Assembly: GCA_964023275.1 (NCBI GenBank)
Contig: OZ029915.1
Span: forward strand, 19,259,775 to 19,323,774
DNA from: Norana najaformis
Taxonomy: Eukaryota > Annelida > Clitellata > Crassiclitellata > Hormogastridae
Length of the DNA stretch: 64,000 nt
Reading direction: 5' to 3'
Below, piece by piece: positions 33,060-43,772 of this stretch; within the stretch, counting starts at the first letter, position 1; each line of letters opens with the position of its first letter. The position numbers and the translations under genes are program-made. The notes beneath the pieces were generated by a model. The model had not been told where the DNA came from, made no database searches, and saw only the letters and a list, made by a program, of their open reading frames with translations.

Positions 33060-33132
33060 ATAATTTTATTATTAATTAGAAACTTCTAGAGCGCCAGTGT
33101 CCAATGCACAAGGCATCAACCGATGGCGCATA
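33060..33132 (-). repeat. CR1-like LINE 3' tail
   Basis: (ATT)nAATTAGAAACTTCTAGAGCGCC, then AGTGTCCAATGCACAAGGCATC and AACCGATGGCGCAT. This is the cleanest copy of the 3' module; the GCGCCA/TGGCGC ends can pair to close a hairpin. Confidence 0.85.
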
Positions 33133-33301
33133 TTATAAGTTATATACACTTGCATCTCACGAATACTTATCTGTAGGTCTATATGTCATTTGAAATTGCA
33201 GAAGGCCTATTCGTATTTGGGCCTATGTCCTGTATGTCTGTTACCTCGTGCATTTGATTGTACACTCGTCACACAAATATATGTTGTGATTCATGTAGGC
33301 A

Positions 33302-34093
33302 TTAGCATGAATATCTCTTATCCCGAAACTCTTGCCAGACGTCGAAGTTGATGACTTCGTCGTAAGAGGGAACCTCATCAACGAACTCGAAGAACTCTTC
33401 CCACAGTTCCGCCGGACCAACCTCGAAGAACTTGGAGTGCTTGGCGATGATCTTGATGACGTCCAAACTGTCGACGAGGCACTGGAACTGGTTCAGCTCC
33501 ACCATAAGCCACTCCTCGTTCTCATCGAGAATCGGTCGCTCTTTGTGGTATTCCAGAATCGTCTCTGGAGTCGCAGGGAACTCAAGAGGTTGCGACACGT
33601 CGATGGGGGGCCTCTGACCTTTGACCTGCGGTTGTCCGACAACGGATCGCCTTTTCAGGCTGCCAGTGGACGATCTAGAGGAGCTGACCTTGCGTAGGCG
33701 TGGTACAACCATCTGTACAGAGGCTCCCGATTGGGCGAGATCCAACTCACCCACAGCCGCCATCTTATCAGCACTGTTACTTCGGAAAGTTTTTGCCGAC
33801 AAGCACTTTCGCATTGCTTCCTGTGACGAGTGCAGAGGAGCATCTTCGTAGGTGACTGGGTGGTCGACCTGTAGGGCGGCGGCCATCATCTGCTGGTCGG
33901 TCTTTGTCGGCTCGTGGTTGACGTGGTGGCGGGTGGCGGCCGTGACCGTGTGTCGTCGGGCGACTCGCTGCTTGTATCGGTGTCGCATCTCCTCCTCATC
34001 GCAGTCATCGCCCTCGTTGTCGTCGTCGTCGTTGTTTACCTTAAGCTTCCAGGAGAAGAGCCTCACGAGAAATCCCGGCTTCTTCTGCGCCAT
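33302..34093 (-). CDS. single-exon unrecognised protein, 263 aa
   Basis: A long, GC-rich intact frame in AT-rich surroundings. N-terminus MAQKKPGFLVRLFSWKLK, then an acidic run (NNDDDDNEGDDCDEEE, ~20-35), a basic His/Arg stretch, and a serine-rich basic segment (RKVSSSRSSTGSLKRRS, ~137-153) that looks like a phosphorylation/linker region. The C-terminal ~90 residues (from PETILEYHKERP) are predicted helical and the best candidate for a folded domain, rich in aromatic and acidic residues (ELWEEFFEFVDEVP). No signal peptide or membrane segment. I do not recognise the family. In-frame stops precede the ATG. Opposite-strand frames over the same bases are shadows. Coding is supported by length and composition only. 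Confidence 0.6.
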   Translation of the reverse strand: MAQKKPGFLVRLFSWKLKVNNDDDDNEGDDCDEEEMRHRYKQRVARRHTVTAATRHHVNHEPTKTDQQMMAAALQVDHPVTYEDAPLHSSQEAMRKCLSAKTFRSNSADKMAAVGELDLAQSGASVQMVVPRLRKVSSSRSSTGSLKRRSVVGQPQVKGQRPPIDVSQPLEFPATPETILEYHKERPILDENEEWLMVELNQFQCLVDSLDVIKIIAKHSKFFEVGPAELWEEFFEFVDEVPSYDEVINFDVWQEFRDKRYSC

Positions 34094-34139
34094 CGTCAGT
34101 CATCTAATACACACCAGACCGAATATCCATCCAGTTATA

Positions 34140-34435
34140 ACGTACGTCTATGAAAGTATGCAAGTATGCTCGTATGTATGTACGCATGTATGTCTGGCTG
34201 TACTTATGTACGCACGCAATATATGCATGTATCACGTATGTGTGCACGTATGTATGTATGGATGCAAGTACGTATCTATATGTACGTGCGTATGTATGAA
34301 TGAAGCGAATGAAGGTATGTACTGTATGTATGAATGAAGCGAATGAAGGTATGTACTGTATGTATGAATGAAGCGAATGAAGGTATGTACTGTATGTATG
34401 AATGAAGCGAATGAAGGTATGTATGTATGAATGTG
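34140..34435. repeat. TATG-rich array plus 34-base minisatellite
   Basis: 34150-34290 is a degenerate (GTAY)n run. From about 34295 a 34-base unit starting ATGAATGAAGCGAATGAAGG is repeated four times almost without change, so it is a young tandem array. Confidence 0.92.
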
Positions 34436-34439
34436 TTTT

Positions 34440-36120
34440 CTCAACGCCACACAAAAGGCCAGCTTATTCACCGGCGCTACATCAAATCAAATCAGCAAGA
34501 GCCATGTTGTTGGGTCACTTTCGGTTCTAGGTCTGAATCCGGGTCAAGCCGGAAAGCCAACATCATGGTAGGGTGGAAATTGTTGGTATGGTGCTGATGG
34601 GACGATATAGGAGCAGAAGCAGGATAAGACAGCCTGAAAAGTTCGGTTTTCAGTCTTGAGTCAAAGGCTGGAGGAGAGAAGGGTAGAGGAGGACTGCTCC
34701 TATTGAAAGCCCAGAAAGGGGCATGAGCAAACCAGAGTGGGTCCTTCGGGAGATTTTTCCAAAGAGCTGACGCCGAGTAGAATAAGGAGCGGCTACAGAG
34801 GAACCTTCACACAGTAAAGTGATTCGAGCACTGGGGTTATGTTGTGATGTTAGGGAGTCTTGGTGACTGCACGGGCAAGATCATTCTAGTTTGTTTGAAG
34901 ATGTTTTATTTAGATAAGTCGATGTTGTAGCAGAGTAAATATGCGTGTAACAAGTGCAGCAATCAAGTTCGAAGTGAACAACTGAAGTGACTCTTGTGCA
35001 GACAGTTTTATGGTCAAGTATTGGGCGAAGTCGGCGGAGAACATGAATATGCATGTAGCAGTGCGAGATAACTCAATGACGTGATCCGCAGACAAGTTTT
35101 TTCCAAGGATCAGGGAGGGGCAAATTACCCAGTAAAATGTAATTGAATCGCAAATTACTTTTAAAAATGTAATTCAATTAACAATTACAAATTACTTTAG
35201 AATTTCTATCGAAAATGCAAATTACAGATTATGTAATTTCAAAAAACTGAAATTACAAAATACTTGCAGCAATTTCATAAAATTGAAACAGGAAACATGT
35301 GCTTTCTTTACACCTTTTATTTTGTATTACGCTATCTGAAACTGTTTATTTTGTTTAAGAATCAACAGCTTTTCAATCAATTTTTGTGACAAACGGAGTC
35401 TCTTGGGGATTAAAATCATATCTGCAAAACTAGAGTCTTTCTACCGGTGCAGACGAAGAAAGAGCAGCATTGAATTGTACAGATAATTTCTTTACAGTTT
35501 GATAGCTATAAAGCATCATTAGTCTTTCGGTTATCTTCGAGATACTGCAATATTTCTAATTCGTTTTTGTTTCTTGTTGCAGAATTTGTGGTCCTGTATA
35601 CTTTTCGTAGCTAAAACCAAAGAATTCATCATCTTCCTATTTTCCCCAACATTAATAGGCCTATTGTTTTGTTCATTACTGGCAATATTTCTAGACGTTG
35701 TATTTATTTTCACTGGTCTTTAAACTGTGAAGGTAGCCAACGTACTTTGAAATATGGATTTGTGTAGTGACTACAGAAAGGATTGCATTCTGTAGGCCTA
35801 CCTCTTATTTATAAAATAAGTAAGATGAATTTTCGACACAGAAAGAATTTGAACGTGATTAAACGAATGAAAGTAATTTGGTTTTACGATATGTATTTTG
35901 AAATTACAAATTACATGAAAAAATGTAATTCAATTACAAATTATAAATTACTTTGATGCAGAGTAGCAAAATACAGATTACCAATTACAATTGTAATTGA
36001 AATTACGTAATTTCAATTACATAAATTAAATTACCGCCCACCACTGTCAAGGATGAGTTAGAAAATGCGGATTGAAGTAGAGTAAGGCATAGGTGAAGTG
36101 AATTTCTTTGGAGATCCTAT
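34440..36120 (-). mobile_element. CR1-like LINE C-terminal region, split by a hAT element
   Basis: Minus-strand text includes LARAVTKTP and HHNITPVLESLYCVKVPL (RT thumb region, near 34830) and SASALWKNLPKDPL (near 34760). Upstream RT text continues to 35100 and probably beyond the hAT insertion at 35111-36046. The 3' end carries a GGCGCTAC-type tail near 34440-34480. The coding pieces are out of frame with one another. Confidence 0.7.
35111..36046. mobile_element. non-autonomous hAT element with AATTAC-rich arms
   Basis: Ends CAGGGAGGGGC / GCCCACCACTG (inverted CAGTGGTGGGC) are flanked by 8-base duplications CCAAGGAT (35103-35110) and TCAAGGAT (36047-36054), one mismatch. Both arms are filled with TGTAATTCAATTAC-type subterminal repeats. 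The 936-base element has no recognisable transposase. It sits inside a LINE, so it is younger than that LINE. Confidence 0.85.
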
Positions 36121-37665
36121 TGCATTTGCTTTGCATGCAGAGGTCCTATAAAAACAAACCTAAGTATCTGTTTGGAATTTTTATGAATCCAGTTCATTAC
36201 TCTGTTGTAAATTCATATTTAAACTTAGGCTTGTTTCTTCTTTCTCTTACATACTGTAGTCAATAAAGAATTTTGCCTAGATATTTCAAAATAGCGAACA
36301 CTATTGTGATTTCTTGACAACTGTTGCTTCCTTAAAAAATTGTTTTAGCGAAAACTATTAGGCCTATTGGGCCAATTTGTCAACTAGTAGCTTACCCTCT
36401 TACTACCTCTTACTAAAGCATCAATGTGTTCAACTGTTTAATTTAATGAATAAAGCAGAAATTTTGGCTATTTGCTGTAAAACAATTATATTACATACGT
36501 ATGTTTCGTTTCTGGGTAAGAAGAATATACCAGTATTGCCGTCGACATAGGGTAAAACTGAAATAATATTTATGCCGCACGTGATGGGACAAGAATGGCC
36601 TTTTCGGTACCTGTGTCTCAAGCCAAATTTTGATGAAACAATCATATCCAGTAGCAATTAAAGCAAGTCTGTGGAAGCACAGATGTTCAATCGATATCAC
36701 AAAAACAGATTTCATGTTGATACACTTAATAAGACAAATTCAGCAATTTCTGAGTTTGTACCACCCTTGCCCTCGTCTCTCCTATATACGTATGTATATA
36801 TGTATGTATACATACACATACGTATGTATATACATATGCATGAATGCATAGAGCCTATTTGCATATATATTTTGTAGGATCACATATAGTTCTAATTGAA
36901 TTACGGCGTGATTTTAGTTCAAGCAATAGTACGACGTTTTCTTGAGAGCTTAAAAAGGTGTACCTTGGTGGGGTTGCTGAGGGCGGACATATGTTTGTAC
37001 CTCATGCGTCTAAGGAGTTTTTCTAGGGACGTGCAAACAGATGTATTAGCCTTTAAGAGTCACATCGCTAGGTATCAGTGGTCGTCATATTGTATGTTGA
37101 TGACTTGTCTCATTCATTCTGTCAGATAATTTCGTCATTCTCGATTATTCTCGTACATATCGTAATCCTAATCCCAAGATTTCTACAAAGTCCAACGAAA
37201 GCCACGTTACTGGGATCAGCTTATTCACAGGCATTCAGTCAAAACAGAATTGACATATTAGCATGACTACCGTGTCTGTTTTCGTTCCGGCGCTACAGTA
37301 TTTCTTAAGTCTGCCTTAGATTTTGTGCGTTTTTTGGAATATCTACAGTGCTATTTACGCCCGATTTAAAAAAAATATAATGACTTCTAAAGTGTTGTAT
37401 ATACTGTAATCAAATATCATAAGCCGACGCGGGGTCTTTAATTTAGAGCGCCACTGAAAGACTTTGCGATCAATCGTCCGGTTACTGACGGATACATGGG
37501 GGATATCCGGACGCAGCTTATTCTACTATCAGACCAGAGAGTAGCAGTCGGTGAGCGTAACCGTGTACTGCAAACGCTTCATTCGGCTGTCGTCATTCTT
37601 CGTCTTCAGTGCAACACGTACTATGGACTCCGAACATGGAATGAACTGTCAACACTGTATGGAAC
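36121..37665. other. unassigned; TATG microsatellite at 36784-36845
   Basis: AT-rich sequence with a palindromic (GTATGTATA/TACATACAC) microsatellite. Short open frames on both strands lack convincing motifs. Confidence 0.4.
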
Positions 37666-37669
37666 ATCA

Positions 37670-37815
37670 TTGGTTCAGTTCTAAGGCCTATGTGTGTATG
37701 CGAGTGCACACGAGTGGCGACTTTTCCACGCCGCTGAACCTGTTGTTGTTAATGAACTCTAACATCATTTAGGCTAGCGAGCAGCGCCTTCAAGAAAGTA
37801 TGCTTTAAAATGTTC
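37670..37815 (+). repeat. dispersed repeat D copy
   Basis: GTGTGTATGCGAGTGC, GGCGACTTTTCCACG, TGAACCTGTTGTTGTTAATG, CATTTAGGCTAGCGAGCAGC and ATGCTTTAAAATGTTCA follow the order seen at 25590-25775 and 30235-30425. Confidence 0.55.
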
Positions 37816-38024
37816 AGTTAGGTCACTTACAGATCTTTGTATAAGCATTATTTAAACAAGCATCGGGTAATTAGAATTCAAGTACAGAAGTGAAAGGCTA
37901 AATGTAAGGATCCCGGTTCGCAACCCGATCGTGGCTTATTTCAGAGATTTAAATCTTTGGGCTAGTACGGTCCGTGCACGCTTACTTTAATTGGCGTGGC
38001 GCCCATTCGAACGGACAGCGGTGG

Positions 38025-38102
38025 TGCAGGACCTTACCCGATGAATTCATTGCAAAATGAGCAGGGTCGATGCCATATGGTCGCTGTATAAAACCTATAC
38101 AT
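38025..38102 (+). repeat. dispersed repeat F, left copy (interrupted by hAT)
   Basis: CAAAATGAGCAGGGTCGATG and CCATATGGTCGCTGTA match, in inverted orientation, 40235-40305. The homology continues after the hAT insertion (from 38961), so the hAT landed inside this repeat. Confidence 0.75.
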
Positions 38103-38960
38103 CAGTGATGGGCAACTAATTAATTAAAAGCTAATTAATTACCTAATTAATTAGCTTGGTAGCTAATTCTAGTTTTAATTAATTAGTAACAAAAATTTTA
38201 ATAATTCTAATTCTACTTCTAATTAAACTTGTCTAATTCTAATTAATTAGCTTCATAATTACCTAGCCTAAATATTTCCTTACTTGCTTACTTTTTCTAC
38301 ACAAGTATGCAGCATAATAAGGTCAGTTAAATCCATTTCTTCAGTTAATTATTCTTATGAAGTTTCTACATCGACCTCCAGACATTTTGAACATCTTTTC
38401 AGTTTTACGAAAGAAAAGGATGCAACAGTTATGGACTCCGAAGAACTGGACGATTGTGAACTGCTACCTGCTCTAGCAGTAACATGCTTAACTTCTGGGA
38501 AGAAAATAAAATGAGACTTCCCAACCTCTTCGAAATGCAACTAAAACATCATGTTGTTCCTGGAAGATCAGCATCAGTGGAGCGAGTGTTTAGTGTTGCA
38601 GGATTTATCGCAAACAAGCGAAGAAGTAGGCTTGAAGACAATACTTTAGAACTCATGCTAACTTCTAAGTGCAACTCCGATCTCTCATAAATAAAAAACA
38701 TTTCTACAGTAATAAGCAGAAATTTTTAAATATTCGATGAAGACCATTGAAAGTTAAGTTACCATTATTTGAATAATTTGACTAATAGGCTGCACACCAG
38801 ACTTGAAAAATACATTTCTGTGGCGTTTTGTATTTCAATGTCAACAACTAATTCTAATTAATTAGTTCTTCTAAAAATGCTAATTCTAATTCTAATTATG
38901 AAATTTGGACTAATGCTAATTCTAATTAATTAGTAACAAAACCACAATTACCCATCACAG
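38103..38960 (+). mobile_element. non-autonomous hAT element with hATC remnant
   Basis: Ends CAGTGATGGG / CCCATCACAG are flanked by a perfect 8-base duplication CTATACAT (38095-38102, 38961-38968). Internal frame 38484-38690 (+) encodes the end of a hAT transposase: FWEENKMRLPNLFEMQLKHH then the dimerisation signature SASVERVFSVAGF and KRRSRL. The N-terminal BED finger and catalytic body are deleted, so it is an internal-deletion derivative of a once autonomous element. Both arms contain many CTAATTAATTAG-type subterminal repeats. Confidence 0.93.
38484..38690 (+). pseudogene. hAT transposase C-terminal dimerisation (hATC) fragment
   Basis: About 65 residues corresponding to the hATC domain, with conserved W, the PxSSASVERVFS-like stretch (PGRSASVERVFSVAG) and NKRRSRL. 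It ends in a natural stop (TAA at 38688). Upstream coding text (EELDDCELLPALAV, near 38435-38485) is in another frame. Confidence 0.9.
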
Positions 38961-38968
38961 CTATACAT

Positions 38969-39415
38969 TTGCATTTTAACGCATTGTCAATTTAGCTGAT
39001 CACCAAGACTAATTTTGTCACAGAATAGAGTTCCTAATTGAATCTCTGCAAGAATGGGCATTTTCTTCGGACTTGAAACGAATCAACCCGGAAAATTCCC
39101 GATCGTCTGTCTATCCACCGGGAGAACCGTTAAGTTCATACAGTGTCCTAAATGTATTTCATACAGTGTCCTAAATGGAAGACATCATCTGCTGAAGCAT
39201 ATGACATTGGAGAGGTTCGGATAGATTGTAAGAGCGGTTTACTTAAAAACAGCACCATTATAGTATCTCAATACCCACGCACAATCCGACTGCATTAGCC
39301 GACTATAATATATATATATATATAATATATACACATATAGCGTCTTTGTGATCAGTTATATATATACATATATCGACATGTATGGTTGCAGCATATCTAA
39401 GGGTTGCTGCAACTA
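38969..39415. other. unassigned; (TA)n at 39306-39370
   Basis: AT-rich sequence with TATATA microsatellites. TCATACAGTGTCCTAAATG is directly duplicated at about 39136 and 39160. Confidence 0.45.
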
Positions 39416-39419
39416 CACG

Positions 39420-39890
39420 TGTCTCTGTTAGATAAAGCCATTCAGCGAAGACTTAGACGGTTTGGTCTTGTAGAAAGAATGCCAACTGACCGAATGGCAT
39501 TGTCCATTAAGGACGTCCGCAAAGAAAGAGGAAGGAGGGCTCATCCAAATGCGGCAAGAGGAAGGGGTTTGAGCCAATGCTGACGTCTGCATTCAAATTT
39601 GGTAAGAGGCATCTATGCCGCTGTAGGCTGCAGCCTCTGTCTCAAAAAACAACAGCTTCAGTCACAGACTGCAGACAGATCTAGGCCTACTTAGTACTCA
39701 GATGGAGGGAAGGAAGGGCAATGGGTCAAATGCAGATAAGGGAGAGTATAAGTCAAAGAAGATCGTTTCTGCGGACATCCTTCATGGACGAATAAAATGG
39801 CACACAATGCATTACATGGAAGACGCGAAGGAAAGAGCAGCAAAGGAAGAGGACGTGGACTGCGCTGAATAGACAGCAGATGAAACGACG
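39420..39890 (+). mobile_element. LINE ORF2 C-terminal remnant (family E)
   Basis: LDKAIQRRLRRFGLVERMPT and DRMALSIKDVRKERGRR begin the stretch; DAKERAAKEEDVDCAE closes it (near 39830). This is the usual RT-element C-terminus (RRxRWxGHxxRM...GRPKxRW). The 3' half matches 50464-50640 and 58501-58690. Confidence 0.6.
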
Positions 39891-40037
39891 ATCATAGTTG
39901 TCGTTTCCTTTCTTCCTTACAAATTATTTTTCCTTTCTTGCTCCTCTGCGTCACTTTAGTCTCATGTTATTTATACTCAACCATAAATATAAAATATGTA
40001 TATAAATAATAGGCCTATATATAATCGATGTGTTGGA

Positions 40038-40480
40038 TTAGTCGACGCACAGTAGAAACGAAGACTTGGCTGTAGGGATGTTTATTTCGGATACACGTCG
40101 AGAACAGCTAGGTACTATTCTCTTCTGAAGGACTACAGCCAACGCTTTATAGTGCTTCCACGGTCGGCCGCAGGCTACGGCTGGCGCAAGAAAATGACCT
40201 TGTTTGGTAAGATGCAAGATATACACGTTTTTCTGTAGCGACCGTATGGCCTCGACCCTGCTCATTTTTCAATGGGTTAATCGGGTAGGGTTTTTATGCC
40301 TCTAGCGTTCCGCGATCCCCGCGTTGCCTTTTTGGTAAAGCATATCTTTTAACGGTAGGTAGGTGCCGTTACTCAGCACGAGCGCTCAAGCCCGTGGGCC
40401 AACTTCTACCTGAAATAATATAGCTGCCTTGTTCGTCTCTCTTTCGCTCTTGCTCTCGCTCTCACTCTCCTGTCTTTCTA
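40038..40480. other. repeat F right copy and flank
   Basis: 40235-40305 is the inverted copy of 38025-38102 (GCGACCGTATGG, CTCGACCCTGCTCATTTTTC). This copy has no hAT insertion and serves as a natural empty-site comparator. The rest is unassigned. Confidence 0.6.
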
Positions 40481-40509
40481 AATGTAAGTGATACTAAACT
40501 ACTAAGCCG

Positions 40510-40690
40510 TGTGGCCTATACACACTGCACACGTACATACTTCCATAGATACATACATACATAAATACATACTGTAACATACATACAGTCCTAGATACAT
40601 ACATACATGCATAGATACATATATACAAATATATTACATACATACATTCATAGATACATACATACGTACGTACATACATTAATACAAGCA
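40510..40690. repeat. (TACA)n microsatellite
   Basis: An imperfect tetranucleotide array, CATACATACATA with GATACATA variants. It holds both strands open by chance. Confidence 0.92.
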
Positions 40691-40743
40691 TATTACTACT
40701 AGTTAACTGTTCTTGCAGTGCGGCTGCTGACATTAAAGCCATG

Positions 40744-41337
40744 CGTGGCTGCAGTCAGCGAATTGTAATTGTAATTGTAAACGAACATTTATAAAGCGCC
40801 ACTTAAGAAACAGTGGCGCTCCCGACTTGAAGAAACAAAAAGGATTTCAGGCGTTTGCGAGACTGGGTAGGAGAGAGACTAAGTAACTGAAGCCGCAGGT
40901 CAAGAGTAAGGGAGTTCCAGCTGGAAGGGCCAACAAAGGCAAAGCTCCTGGACTGAGCAGTCGTAGTGCGGACGCGAGGGACTACCAAGAGACCACGGGT
41001 AGCTGAGCGAAGGGAGGCATGGGCAGGCAACGAGGAAACCGGAACACAAAAAGAAGTAGGACGGAGCAGAGCCTAGAAGGCAGTTGCGCATAAGGATAAG
41101 AATCTTGAACTGGATGCGTTGACTGACAGGAAGCCAATGAAGTGAATCACGAATAAAAGTAGATATACGGGCAGACTTTGGAAGACCACCGATAAGGCGT
41201 GCAGCAGCATTAAGTATAGACTGAAGCTTGGAGGTGTTAATTGCAGAAAGTCCAATATAGGCAGCATTGCCAAAGTCAATAGTTGTATGAAAGTGTTCAT
41301 GTAGCCCTACTGCCTCCTTTTTCAGCCTTGGCAATGC
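40744..41337 (-). mobile_element. CR1-like LINE, C-terminal RT and 3' end
   Basis: Minus-strand frames: IDFGNAAYIGLSAINTSKLQ followed by LNAAARLIGG and DSLHWLPVSQRI (41290-41100), then SFAFVGPSSWNSLTLDLRLQ (near 40930). The 3' end is AGTGGCGCTTTATAAATGTTCGTT(TACAAT)n. Two frames are used, so it is inactive. 5'-truncated. Confidence 0.88.
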
Positions 41338-41430
41338 TACGACGCTATATAAATTGTCTTATTATTATTATTATTTTTATTATTAAATCATTATGTACAT
41401 ATATATATATATATATATAGGCCTATATAT
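41338..41430 (+). repeat. LINE tail (ATT)n and (AT)n microsatellite
   Basis: CGCTATATAAATTGTC followed by (TTA)n is a LINE-type 3' end in plus orientation. A (TA)10-like run follows at 41398-41420. Confidence 0.65.
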
Positions 41431-41839
41431 CCCAACAATCTGTAACTTTCGGTAATTCATCTTCTAGTTGCCCTGTTTAGCATCAGAGGGCTTTGAGACG
41501 GTGCCACCTGCGATGGCTGATAGTAAGCTACTGTAGGCCTACTTTTGAAACAATGCACGACTGAGTTTCTGCGCTATCTACCATTCTGCAGCTGAAAAAG
41601 TTATCAGGCTAACTCGAATACATTTGGGCAGCACTGTCGTACAGCTGCGGCTGATCTTCTTACGATCTGGGTGTGGCAGTCAACCCTAGCTAGCATTCTG
41701 AGAACTTAAATGGTATGCAAGTTTATCCACCACGACTCTGCGAAATCTGGAGTTGTGTAGCTCATTTCGCAGCAGTGTGGCCGTTAGATAATGTCCCAGC
41801 CTCGTGAAGCTGGGTTATTAGACACAGCTGCCGCTATAG

Positions 41840-42685
41840 GGTAGGTCCTATGCTTGAAATTAAGTACTCTGTAGAGTACTTTTTCGAGTATTCGAGTACT
41901 CGCGAGTGCTGTGGGTCATTACTCGCGCATATATGCTCTAGTAGGTTAAATTATAGTAAACCTTTACAGTAGGTTAAATGTAAAGCGGATCACTTCATAG
42001 TTCTTTAGGCTATACATTGAATTACTCTAGCATTCTTCCAAATTTAAGCTGATCCTAGTATGGATAGGTTATATCCCTCTAGCTGGAACGACTAGATTAT
42101 TACTTTTCATCAATAGCTGGGTGTATATTGTTTTACTTCTTCTTCATAACTTTCAGTTACAGACCGATTAGACGACCGACGACGCATGGCAGATGATTTA
42201 CGCCCTTCAAGTATCACGAGGTGAAGACGTCGATCTGTCACATCGTTGTATGTATTTGAAGTTTACTAGCTTTGAATTCTGGCCCTTTATGAGTATTTCA
42301 GACACAGATGGCCGAGAAAGAACAGAACCCTAAACTTCAGATTGGAAGGGGAACCCGATATATATATAAAACTGTTAAGATGTGACTCACATCATGTGAG
42401 ATTGTTGACATGATAGCAGAGCAGACAATATATGGCCTTTTGGCCTCTGTGACCAGGGTCCAAATCCCAGTTCCCCTTGTGAAATTCATGACAGATGGCA
42501 GTGAAAGCATTCCATTGAGCGACTCAATTGGATTTGCGTTTAGTTGACTAAAATAACTACTGATAAAACATAGCTGAAATTCTCGAGTATCCGAGTCCTA
42601 CAAACTATTCGGAACTACTCGGTTCTTTTTCAACTCAAGTATTCGTGAGTACTTGAGTAGATCTACTCTCGGCAGCCCCAGCCAC
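41840..42685. mobile_element. probable non-autonomous DNA transposon with GAGTACTC arms
   Basis: Both ends carry dense, self-complementary GAGTACTCGAGTA-type motifs (41868-41915 and 42575-42665) around an AT-rich centre. That is the same design as the three hAT elements with proven duplications. The right outer end reads CTCGGCAGCCCCAG, like an inverted CTGGGGCTGCCGAG terminus. No matching left terminus or duplication was resolved, so class and ends are tentative. Confidence 0.5.
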
Positions 42686-43772
42686 AGGCACCAGAGCTGC
42701 TGAAAATGCTGGTTATACCTTCCACTGGTTATAGCCAGAACGTAATAGACAGAGTACTTCATTGTCACCGTCACCCTCTACTGGACAGACAAGCAAACCG
42801 CTAATCTGTCTGACTGTCCGAGGCCACAAATTACGAGGCTGAGGCCAGTTGTCACAAGACTGAGGCCGCCAAATATAACGTCGAGGTTGAGGCCAGGCCT
42901 TGACACCAACATCACTGCACGGATCTTTGAAATAGCGTAAGATCATTAGAGAACCTATGATGCTTCTTCATCTTAGGCCTATTTTCAAATCATTTTAGAT
43001 TAATTAAACTGCTAATAAACTTTTATTAAGAACGAAAACTGTAGTTATTGATATTTTGCCAGTATTTTAAAATGGTAATTTAAATAGAAAATTCTTAAAT
43101 ACCCTTAATATAACATAACACAACATAACCTCTGAAAATTTTTCCACGCCTTGTTCTCCCTTCTTTTAAGAACCACTTCGATCCTCTCGACGAAATGATT
43201 TCTCTTCTGTTTGTCCTTAGTAGGATCTCCAATTGTAATAGTCACTGACGAATGTCCGGCACCACCCGTACTTCGTCCCACCAGATTCTTTTTCCTTTCA
43301 CTTCAAAGCTTCGTTGATCTACTCGACTCTGATGTCGAATACAGTCTCTTGCTTTCGAGTTAACTAAACCGCAAGCAGTGACATCTCAGCACAATGACTG
43401 TCTCTGAATCGCAAAAGTTTAGCCATCGAACTACCACAGTCCGCTAGCGAGTTTTCCTTCGAATTTACGCAAGATTCGATCGAATGAACTCCAATCGTTC
43501 GATTTCACGACAAAGACGGAGTGATCAATCGTCAGATATCACAGTTCGTTCTCAGCGATCCAGAGTTTACGGAGGACTTTCCGAGCGACGTCCTACGATT
43601 TCGACGAATTCCCTACAACTGAAGAAAATAGCGTTGCTCTTTGCCGCAATTCATTAAAAATCGCCTGCTTCCAACCAAACGACTCAGAGTCAACCGTTGA
43701 TTTCAAATTTCTTTAGCTGGTTCTCTGATTTCCCTATAGTTCCGAAGCACAGCGTCCAACTTCCTCCACAAC
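42686..43772. other. unassigned
   Basis: No recognised gene. 43200-43640 has somewhat higher GC with frequent TCGA, but the frames are short. Confidence 0.35.

Noticed and set aside
33332-33851. Plus-strand frames of 76-121 codons opposite the 263-codon gene
   Set aside because: Shadows caused by the GC-rich codon composition of the minus-strand frame; no motifs.
36430-36715. Minus-strand text LIATGYDCFIKIW resembling a WD40 repeat after a CCACAG acceptor
   Set aside because: Only one strand-sized motif is present, with no second blade before or after it, and the frame closes quickly. Chance match or a tiny relic.
37078-37130. VVVILYVDDLSHSF resembling an RT YVDD box
   Set aside because: No other RT motif lies upstream or downstream in any frame within 500 bases, so it is treated as coincidence.
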